Shown in pieces: positions 1-5,173 of a DNA stretch of 8,012 bases. This stretch comes from JACVRW01 sp035705985 (GTDB taxonomy: Bacteria; Actinomycetota; Thermoleophilia; Solirubrobacterales; Thermoleophilaceae): NCBI GenBank assembly GCA_035705985.1, contig DASSVP010000148.1, positions 1 through 8,012 of the forward strand. Reading direction: 5' to 3'. A program made the position numbers and the translations under genes. The notes beneath the pieces were generated by a model. That model was not told the origin of the DNA and did no database searches. It worked only from the letters and a program-made list of their open reading frames with translations. Position 1 is the stretch's first letter. Each line of letters begins with the position of its first letter.

Positions 1-1557
1 CTGCTCGCCCGGCGGGCGAAGAAGCTCGCGCGCAAGTGGGGCGGCCAGTGCATCGTCTTCATCGACGAGATCGACGCCGTCGGCATGCGCCGCCAGGCGG
101 TGCAGCAGATGGCTCCCGCCACCGACCCGTACGCATGGCGCGACGTCAGCGACTTCTCGTTCTACGGGCCGTGGGGAGCACAGAACCCGTCGGGCGACCT
201 GATCGTCGAGACGCGCCGGTGGCGCGAGCGGTTGTTCGAGCAGCGGGCGCCGGGCCGCTGGACGAACCCGATCGTCGACCGGATCGTGAACCAGTTCCCC
301 GGCGGGCTCTTCGGCGGGATGGGCGGGGGCGGCCAGCTCGCGCTCAACCAGCTGCTCGTGGTGATGGACGGCATCGACAGCCCGCCGTTCATGCGCCGGA
401 TCCTGACGAACCGCATCAACACGCTGCTCGACGCCTCCTACCTCGTGCCGCGCCGCCTCGGCAAGCGGTCGCTGCGGATCCCCCGCGCTCGCCCGCGCGG
501 CGAGCAGATCTACTTCATCGGCGCCACCAACGTGCCGCTGGACCAGCTCGATCCGGCGCTCACCCGGCCGGGCCGCATGGGACGCCATGTCTCGTTCCGC
601 ACACCGACGAAGGAGGACCGGAAGGACGTCTTCGACCTCTACCTCACCAAGGTGGGGCACGACGCCGACCTCGACGCGCCGCAGCGGCGCGACGAGATCG
701 CGCGGATCACGAACGGCTACTCGCCCGCGATGATCGACCAGGTCTGCTCGATGGCGCTGACGAACGCGCAGCACGAGGGCAAGGCGACGTTCGGCTGGGA
801 CGACCTCGTCCAGGCGATGACGACGATCGAGTCGGGCACGGCGGTCAACGTCACGTATCCCGAGCACGAGCTCCGTGCGATCGCGATCCACGAGGCCGGC
901 CATGCCGTCACCGCGCACGTGTACCGCCCCGACCTGGAGTCGAGCCGGCTCTCCACCCGCATGCGAGGAGGGGCGCTCGGCCACCACCAGACGTTCGAGC
1001 GCGAGGAACGGTTCAGCCGGTGGCAGCACGAGGAGATGGGGGCGCTGATCCACACGCTCGGCGCGATGGCCGCCGAGAACGTCTTCTACGGCGAGAACAG
1101 CGGCGGCGTCGGGGGCGACCTGCAGACCGCGACCGACACGGCGGCGTGGATGGTCGGCACCGCGGGCATGCGGCCACTTCGGGTCGAGCTCAACGGCAAC
1201 GTCCCCAAGGGAGAGGATCCCGACGAGGCTCGCGAGCAGATCATGAAGCGCTTCGAGCGAATCGGCCGCATGCTGATGAACCGCACGCGCGGCAGCGCCG
1301 ACTTCCACGCGGATCCGATCGCGGCGATTCTCCGCGACCCCTTCAAGAACGCGGTCGCGGCGCAGATCCTCGGGCAGGCGTACGTCATGGCCGTGAACCT
1401 CGTGGCGACCAACCGGGCCGCCGTCGACGCGATCGCGACGGAGCTCGCGGAGAAGCGCGAGCTGTACGGCGACGAGCTTGTCGAGCTACTCGACGCGCAG
1501 GAGCTGGTGCAGCCGGAGCTGGACTACACGAAGGAGGAGACGTGGCCGAGGATGTAG
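1..1557 (+). CDS. FtsH-like AAA+ zinc metalloprotease, 5' end missing
   Basis: The reading frame is open from base 1, so the gene begins upstream of the window; 518 residues are visible. FtsH-family proteins are membrane-bound ATPases that unfold membrane and short-lived proteins and cut them at a zinc site. Seen in order, numbering from base 1: Walker B hydrophobic-DEID (FIDEID, residues 20-25); an LNQLLV..MDG block (115-124); sensor-1 GATN (174-177); second-region-of-homology RPGRMGR with two candidate arginine fingers (R192, R195); zinc motif HEAGH (297-301); and a DLQTAT block whose D373 aligns with the third zinc ligand of FtsH. Walker A and the N-terminal membrane spans lie outside the window. 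Oddly, about 86 residues separate Walker B from LNQLLV and 45 separate MDG from sensor 1. E. coli FtsH has roughly 17 and 6 there, so the ATPase core carries two large insertions. The protease domain looks intact. The gene is coupled to the next one by a 16-base overlap. The family is secure; calling it the housekeeping FtsH is not. Confidence 0.9.
   Translation: MLARRAKKLARKWGGQCIVFIDEIDAVGMRRQAVQQMAPATDPYAWRDVSDFSFYGPWGAQNPSGDLIVETRRWRERLFEQRAPGRWTNPIVDRIVNQFPGGLFGGMGGGGQLALNQLLVVMDGIDSPPFMRRILTNRINTLLDASYLVPRRLGKRSLRIPRARPRGEQIYFIGATNVPLDQLDPALTRPGRMGRHVSFRTPTKEDRKDVFDLYLTKVGHDADLDAPQRRDEIARITNGYSPAMIDQVCSMALTNAQHEGKATFGWDDLVQAMTTIESGTAVNVTYPEHELRAIAIHEAGHAVTAHVYRPDLESSRLSTRMRGGALGHHQTFEREERFSRWQHEEMGALIHTLGAMAAENVFYGENSGGVGGDLQTATDTAAWMVGTAGMRPLRVELNGNVPKGEDPDEAREQIMKRFERIGRMLMNRTRGSADFHADPIAAILRDPFKNAVAAQILGQAYVMAVNLVATNRAAVDAIATELAEKRELYGDELVELLDAQELVQPELDYTKEETWPRM
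1531..1537 (+). promoter_or_regulatory. Shine-Dalgarno site AAGGAGG inside the protease gene
   Basis: A near-consensus AAGGAGG lies inside the last codons of the FtsH-like gene, four bases before a GTG at 1542. It fixes the start of the downstream membrane-protein gene, whose reading frame is otherwise open far upstream. It also indicates translational coupling. Confidence 0.8.
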
Positions 1558-2414
1558 CGGCCGGCCACGCCGCTCGGCCGGAAGTCGAGAAGCCCAAGCC
1601 GGCCCAGAGCCGCGCGGAGCGGGCACACTCCTCCGCGTACTACACGCGCTTTTCGCTCGCGTACACGATTCTGATCATGCTCGCCCTGGCCGGCGTCGCC
1701 GCGCTCGTCCTGGTCCTGATACGCCCGGCCGCCAGCCACCCGCCGCCCTGGTCGAAGTTCGTGCCGACCGGCGCGTCGCTCGACATGGAACGCCAGATCG
1801 CGACCAAGGTCTCGTCCGAGTACAAGGCGTCGCCGGGAAGTCCGCTCGTCACCGTGTTCCCAGGCCCTCTGCAGGCTCCCGGCGTCGTGCAGGGGACCAG
1901 CGGCCCGCAGAGCGTCCAGGTGCCGGTCAGCTTGATTTCCGTACAACCCGATGTCTCGACCGGCCAGCACGAGCAGGGCGACTTCACCTTCTACCAGCCG
2001 GATTCGACCGTCGGCTACGAGATGTGCGGCTTCGGCGACCCGCAGCGGAACTGCGGCGTCCCGTCCTCGAGTCAGGCGAGTCCGGCGCCGCTGCTCCGCC
2101 GAGAGGCGCTCGAACTCGCGCTCTATACGCTGAAGTACGTCCCCGGCACGAACGCCGTGCTCACGTACTTCCCGGGCTCTGCGAACCCGCAAGCACCGAC
2201 GATCGCGGTGTTCATCACGCGGAAAGACGTGAAGAGGAACCTCGACCTTCCGCTCGCCCGCACGCTCGAGACGAAGACGATCGTGCTCGGTGCGGCACAA
2301 CCGCCCGACAGCGGACGTGTCGCAGCGCTGACGCACGTCTTCACGACCAGCTACCAGACCTTGCCCAGCGACGGCACGGCCGCCCTCACGCTGACGCCCG
2401 CGACCACCGGGTGA
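1542..2414 (+). CDS. Single-span membrane protein of unknown function, partner of the FtsH-like protease
   Basis: This is a 290-residue protein that I do not recognise. The GTG at 1542 is chosen as start because it follows an AAGGAGG at the right distance, and the hydrophobic segment then falls near the N-terminus. Residues 1-36 are charged and rich in Ala, Pro and Lys, and are probably cytoplasmic. Residues 38-60 form one strong membrane span. The remaining ~230 residues are polar and should lie outside the membrane. The outer part contains two cysteines nine residues apart (C162 and C171, in CGFGDPQRNC), which could form a disulfide or a small metal-binding loop. It overlaps the 3' end of the protease gene by 16 bases, so the two products are probably made together. 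Bacterial FtsH commonly works with membrane partners such as HflK/HflC, but this protein does not look like those. A role as adaptor, substrate or regulator of the protease is inference from context only. Confidence 0.85.
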   Translation: MAEDVAAGHAARPEVEKPKPAQSRAERAHSSAYYTRFSLAYTILIMLALAGVAALVLVLIRPAASHPPPWSKFVPTGASLDMERQIATKVSSEYKASPGSPLVTVFPGPLQAPGVVQGTSGPQSVQVPVSLISVQPDVSTGQHEQGDFTFYQPDSTVGYEMCGFGDPQRNCGVPSSSQASPAPLLRREALELALYTLKYVPGTNAVLTYFPGSANPQAPTIAVFITRKDVKRNLDLPLARTLETKTIVLGAAQPPDSGRVAALTHVFTTSYQTLPSDGTAALTLTPATTG

Positions 2415-2427
2415 CGACGGGCCCCGG

Positions 2428-2439
2428 CCGGTCGACCGG
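2428..2439. repeat. 12-base perfect palindrome in the intergenic gap
   Basis: CCGGTCGACCGG reads the same on both strands and lies in the 46-base gap between the membrane-protein stop and the next start. It could be an operator or a weak terminator stem. There is no T-run after it. GC-rich palindromes of this length can arise by chance here, so its function is uncertain. Confidence 0.4.
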
Positions 2440-2447
2440 GCATTTGG

Positions 2448-2453
2448 CACACT
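2448..2453 (+). promoter_or_regulatory. Possible -10 element for a leaderless transcript
   Basis: CACACT resembles the actinobacterial -10 pattern TANNNT at positions 2 and 6 and ends seven bases before the GTG at 2461. No Shine-Dalgarno precedes this GTG, which fits a transcript starting at or very near the start codon. There is no convincing -35 element. This is a weak call, supported mainly by the same spacing at 6364-6376. Confidence 0.3.
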
Positions 2454-2460
2454 CCTCGCG

Positions 2461-3390
2461 GTGGCTACGGGTCGGGGGTCGGGACGCCGCGCCGGTGCAC
2501 TCCTCCTGCTTGCGGCGGTGGTGCTGTCGGCAGCGCTGGTAGCTGCTGCGAGCAGCGCGTCCGTTTCGTCGCGCCACCGCACGCCGTACGCCGGCCTGGG
2601 AACCTGGCTGGACATCTACGCCACGTCCTTCTGGACCCACCCGCAGCAGGAGGTGGCGGCGATGGCCCGGGACGGGGTCCGGACGCTCTACCTGCAGACC
2701 GGCAACTACGAGCAGCGGGTCGATCTCGTGCGGCGCCGCGCGCTCGGCCGCTTCGTCGACGCCGCCCATGCGGCGGGGATGCGAGTCGTCGCGTGGTATC
2801 TGCCCTCGTTCCTCTATCCGGCGCAGGACGCACGGCGCGCGCTGGCGGCGATTCGCTTCCGCAGCCCCAGGGGCGAGCGCTTCGATTCTTTCGCGCTCGA
2901 CATCGAGGCCAGCCTCGTCAAGTCGGTTCCGCTGCGCAGCAAGCGCCTGCTTCGGCTCTCCGCCCGGCTGAGGAAGGCCGCGGGTCGCCGCTATCCGTTG
3001 GGAGCGATCATCCCCTCCCCGGTCGGGATCCACAGGCATCCCACCTACTGGCCCCGCTTCCCGTACCGGGGGCTCGCTCGCTACTACGACGTCTTCCTGC
3101 CCATGGCCTACGCGACCGACGCCGGCGTGCGCGGCATCAAGGCGACGCGCGCCTACAACGCCGCCGACGTCGCGATCATCCGCGCGCGCACCGCCAAGCC
3201 CCATGTACCCATCCATCTGATCGGCGGCCTGGCCGACGCAATGGGCGCCGACGAGCTCACCGGCTTCATGCAGGCGGTCGGCGACTGCGGACCGCTCGGT
3301 TACAGCCTGTACGCCTTCTCGATCACCAGGTCGACGACCTGGGAAGCGCTCGCCACACCGCCCGCTCGCACCGGTCGGGCCTGCAGCTGA
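2461..3390 (+). CDS. Secreted TIM-barrel protein, putative glycoside hydrolase
   Basis: A 309-residue protein with an N-terminal signal peptide: basic residues at 5-10, hydrophobic core about 13-29, likely cleavage near 30-34. All eight strands of an (alpha/beta)8 barrel can be read in order: GLGTWLDIY, GVRTLYLQTG, MRVVAWYLP, FDSFALDIE, PLGAIIPSP, YDVFLPMAY, VPIHLIGGL and LGYSLYAFS. Strand 4 ends in an acidic D147-x-E149 pair, the kind of position where retaining glycosidases and GH25 lysozymes carry catalytic acids. Aromatic residues near strand ends (W, Y, F) would suit sugar binding. It belongs to the broad group of actinobacterial exported barrel proteins related to putative glycoside hydrolases. 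The substrate cannot be told, and a non-catalytic role is possible. The GTG at 2461 is the only start that gives a complete signal peptide. The gene converges on the minus-strand sigma operon, with five bases between the stop codons. Confidence 0.82.
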   Translation: MATGRGSGRRAGALLLLAAVVLSAALVAAASSASVSSRHRTPYAGLGTWLDIYATSFWTHPQQEVAAMARDGVRTLYLQTGNYEQRVDLVRRRALGRFVDAAHAAGMRVVAWYLPSFLYPAQDARRALAAIRFRSPRGERFDSFALDIEASLVKSVPLRSKRLLRLSARLRKAAGRRYPLGAIIPSPVGIHRHPTYWPRFPYRGLARYYDVFLPMAYATDAGVRGIKATRAYNAADVAIIRARTAKPHVPIHLIGGLADAMGADELTGFMQAVGDCGPLGYSLYAFSITRSTTWEALATPPARTGRACS

Positions 3391-3395
3391 GCTAT

Positions 3396-3411
3396 CTACC
3401 CGTGCGGGTAG
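3396..3411. terminator. Hairpin shared by two convergent gene ends
   Basis: CTACCCG and CGGGTAG form a perfect seven-base inverted repeat separated by TG, equivalent to six pairs closing a tetraloop. It sits five bases after the TIM-barrel stop and contains the TAG stop of the minus-strand gene. It could end transcription in both directions. No T-run follows on either strand, so it is not a classical intrinsic terminator. Confidence 0.45.
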
Positions 3412-4382
3412 AGCCGCGCCTCGGCCGCCATGTACGCCGGCACGTCGCGGACGACACGTGCGCCGGGATGCTGGGCCTGGAGATCGAGGAGCGCCGTCGA
3501 GTCGCTGTTCACGGGCAGCTCCTCGTAGACGCCGAAGCGAAGCGTGACGCCGCCTTCGGTCCCCGTGGTCGTCCACTCGATCGGGGCATAGGTCGACGCA
3601 TCGACGATGTAGACCTTCTTCCCGTCGAGCGACTCGAGGCGGATCGCGTCGCGACCGTCGACGGTGACGTGGCCGACCACCCGGACGCGCCCGGAGTCGA
3701 GCAGCGCGAGGATCTGCGACCGGAACTCCTCCGGGAGCACGCCGCCGGACGACTCCCGCTGCCGCTGCTGCGCGAGCTGCTGGCGGAAGCGCCTCGCGCC
3801 CTGACGGGTCGCGATCACCTTCCAGCGCGCCTGGCCGCCCTTCCCGACGAAGTAGGCCACACCCACCCGCGAGCTGTGCGTGAGCTTCATGAGCCTGGCC
3901 CTGGAGACGATCGTGATGCTGGGGATCCGGGCCGCGGAGAGCTCCTGGCTCGTCGCGATGTAGATCGTGTCGGTGCGCGCGTCGTAGAGCTCGTTCGTGT
4001 CGCCGCTGCTCACCGATTCCGCGCGGATCCCGTCGGTGCCGTCGACGGCGATCTGCCGCCGCGTGTACGGGGCCACCCGGAGCTGCCACGTCTCCTGCTT
4101 CCAGGTGGCGACGGTTCCGTCCCCGTTCTGCTGCGTCGCGTCGAACCGGTAGTGGAGGATCGTGTCTCCCGACGACTGCAGGGCCGCGGCGGCTCGCTGC
4201 ACCACCGAGGCCCCGCCCGTTCCGAATGCGCTGAGGAGGCCGAGCGCGGCAGCCGCGACAACCGCCAAGACGGCGGCGGCCCGGACCATGCCACGCCGCC
4301 GGCGCCGGATGCCGAGATCGTGGCGGGCGGCGTCCTCGAGCTCGGAGCCGAAGCGGTCGAGGCTGCGGGGCAGAGCGGTCAT
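3396..4382 (-). CDS. Membrane-anchored LolA/RseB-like protein coupled to an ECF sigma factor
   Basis: A 328-residue protein. The ATG at 4382 is supported by an AAGGAGG four bases upstream and by ATGA overlap with the sigma stop codon. Residues 1-31 form a short cytoplasmic segment (PRSLDRFGSELEDAARHDLG followed by five arginines). Residues 33-53 are a membrane span. The remaining ~275 residues should be outside the membrane. They are strand-rich and include a conserved-looking run (VDGRDAIRLESLDGKKVYIVDASTY split over residues about 245-275) typical of LolA/RseB-type folds, where a V-x-G-R-x-A-x-R-L strand is followed by an xVDxxT turn. The inferred role is sensing the envelope and controlling the sigma factor encoded just before it, directly as an anti-sigma or as a co-regulator. 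I see no classical zinc-containing anti-sigma motif (HxxxCxxC), and the cytoplasmic part is very short. The topology is well supported; the regulatory function is inference. Confidence 0.78.
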   Translation of the reverse strand: MTALPRSLDRFGSELEDAARHDLGIRRRRRGMVRAAAVLAVVAAAALGLLSAFGTGGASVVQRAAAALQSSGDTILHYRFDATQQNGDGTVATWKQETWQLRVAPYTRRQIAVDGTDGIRAESVSSGDTNELYDARTDTIYIATSQELSAARIPSITIVSRARLMKLTHSSRVGVAYFVGKGGQARWKVIATRQGARRFRQQLAQQRQRESSGGVLPEEFRSQILALLDSGRVRVVGHVTVDGRDAIRLESLDGKKVYIVDASTYAPIEWTTTGTEGGVTLRFGVYEELPVNSDSTALLDLQAQHPGARVVRDVPAYMAAEARLYPHG

Positions 4383-4927
4383 GTGTCCTCCTTCAGGGGC
4401 AGGGCGGAGAGGCGCCGGAGCGCGCGCGAGACCCGCAGCCGCGCGGCAGCAGGCCGGAGGCCGAGCCGCGCGGCGACATCGTCGTACGGGAGCTCGCCGA
4501 CGACGCGAAGCTCGAGCGCCTCCCGCTCGTGCTCCGGCAGCGCCTCGAGCGCCTCTTCGAGCGCGACGGACGGCGAGAGCCGTTCCTCGACGGCCGCGTA
4601 GCCGTCCTCCGACGCCAGGTCCGTGGGCAGCCCGAGCCGGCGGCGCGCCCGCGTCTCCACCTCGTTCCGGCGCGCGGACTCGCGCGCGACGTTGCGCGCG
4701 ATGCCGAGGAGCCAGGGAAGCGCCGAGCCGTCGGCCTCGTCCCGGAAGCTCCGGCGGGAGAGCCACGCCTGCGCGAACGCCTCCGCGGTCAGGTCCGCGG
4801 CCGCCCACTCGAGCCGGCGGCGGAACCACGCGTGCACCGTCGAGACGTGCCGCCGGTAGAGGTCGGCGAATGCGGCTGCGTCCGAGTGCGCCGCCTGGAT
4901 GAGCTCGGCGTCGGTCCGGTCGGGCAT
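4379..4927 (-). CDS. ECF-type RNA polymerase sigma factor (sigma-70 family)
   Basis: A 182-residue protein of the usual ECF size (about 160-210 residues) with only the sigma-2 and sigma-4 regions. Sigma-2 covers residues about 20-88. DLTAEAF is the core-binding signature, and PWLLGIARNVARESARR is the -10 recognition and melting region. Sigma-4 covers about 122-176 (LEEALEALPEHEREALELRVVGELPYDDVAARLGL, given here as the two halves of one helix-turn-helix domain, read in the protein around residues 122-157). It would direct core polymerase to a small regulon, probably responding to envelope stress. The ATG at 4927 is preferred because the conserved domain starts soon after it. A GTG at 4936 in the same frame adds only three residues and cannot be excluded; neither has a good Shine-Dalgarno. 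The stop overlaps the start of the membrane-anchored partner by four bases (ATGA), the arrangement common for ECF sigma factors and their regulators. Confidence 0.92.
   Translation of the reverse strand: MPDRTDAELIQAAHSDAAAFADLYRRHVSTVHAWFRRRLEWAAADLTAEAFAQAWLSRRSFRDEADGSALPWLLGIARNVARESARRNEVETRARRRLGLPTDLASEDGYAAVEERLSPSVALEEALEALPEHEREALELRVVGELPYDDVAARLGLRPAAARLRVSRALRRLSALPLKEDT
4387..4393 (-). promoter_or_regulatory. Shine-Dalgarno AAGGAGG for the membrane-anchored regulator
   Basis: Read on the minus strand this is AAGGAGG, four bases before the ATG at 4382. It lies inside the last codons of the sigma gene. Together with the ATGA overlap it shows translational coupling of the two genes. 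Confidence 0.8.
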
Positions 4928-5003
4928 GTGTTTCACACCAGGTAATGGAGGAACGCCAGCGAGTTGTATCCGGCGGCGGATGCGAGGAGGGGGCAAGCCG
5001 CAT

Positions 5004-5127
5004 TCCCCTGGTCAGCGTCGGTCCCTGCTCGGCGACGGGCACATCAACGCGTATCGAGTTCGGCAATGCCGGGCTGGACGGCGATCCACAGACCCTGTTC
5101 TTCACAGCGGGGATCAGCGACGAGGCG
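5004..5127 (+). pseudogene. Decayed C-terminal remnant of a TIGR03118-type protein
   Basis: Two pieces in different frames resemble the C-terminal end of the TIGR03118 family of secreted conserved proteins. The frame with codons at 5025-5048 reads LLGDGHINAY, matching the family's GNFGDGxINAF block. The frame from 5053 to 5127 reads IEFGNAGLDGDPQTLFFTAG then ISDEA, matching its FGNGxxGxPxTLYFTAGxxDExxGLFG end. In intact members these blocks are separated by about 25-30 residues. Here they almost abut and are out of frame, and the usual GLFG ending is lost. This suggests deletion plus frameshift. No start codon, Shine-Dalgarno or N-terminal part is present. The family match is from memory of its conserved blocks; the reading frames are seen directly. 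Confidence 0.6.
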
Positions 5128-5129
5128 TT

Positions 5130-5162
5130 CCGGCGGGGGTGGCGCGCTGCCGCCCCCGCCGG
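5130..5162 (-). terminator. Strong 10-bp hairpin downstream of the lactonase gene
   Basis: CCGGCGGGGG (5130-5139) and CCCCCGCCGG (5153-5162) are perfectly complementary. The 13-base loop can itself pair GGC with GCC. The stem begins 11 bases past the lactonase stop on the minus strand, a usual place for a terminator. No T-run follows on that strand, so termination may rely on the GC stem alone or on Rho. It could also be the old terminator of the plus-strand remnant just before it. Confidence 0.6.
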
Positions 5163-5173
5163 AAGCAACCGCC

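Larger units (their letters stand above)
4928..5173. other. Gene-free stretch between the sigma and lactonase genes
   Basis: These 246 bases carry no intact gene that I can support. They contain the upstream region of the minus-strand sigma gene, including a small inverted repeat GTGT-TTC-ACAC at 4928-4938 touching the start codon. They also hold a plus-strand protein remnant at about 5004-5127 and the hairpin at 5130-5162. No confident -35/-10 pair for the sigma gene was found. Confidence 0.6.

Noticed and set aside
36..1541. Upstream part of the long open frame that contains the 290-residue membrane protein, read as one 792-residue protein
   Set aside because: Its sequence before 1542 is Arg/Pro/Ala-rich, without domain features, and lies fully over the FtsH-like gene, which has clear motifs. 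The true start is the GTG behind AAGGAGG at 1542.
2386..4089. 567-codon open frame on the minus strand
   Set aside because: Composition is Arg/Gly/Ala-rich with no motif. It runs antisense to the TIM-barrel gene and out of frame with the regulator gene.
2793..4601. 602-codon open frame on the plus strand
   Set aside because: It spans parts of three recognised genes in wrong frames and shows no domain. GC-rich DNA lacks stops, which explains its length.
4928..4996. Longer start of the sigma factor at 4996
   Set aside because: The added 23 residues are basic and Pro-rich, outside the sigma-2 domain, with no Shine-Dalgarno. The starts at 4927 or 4936 fit the usual ECF length.
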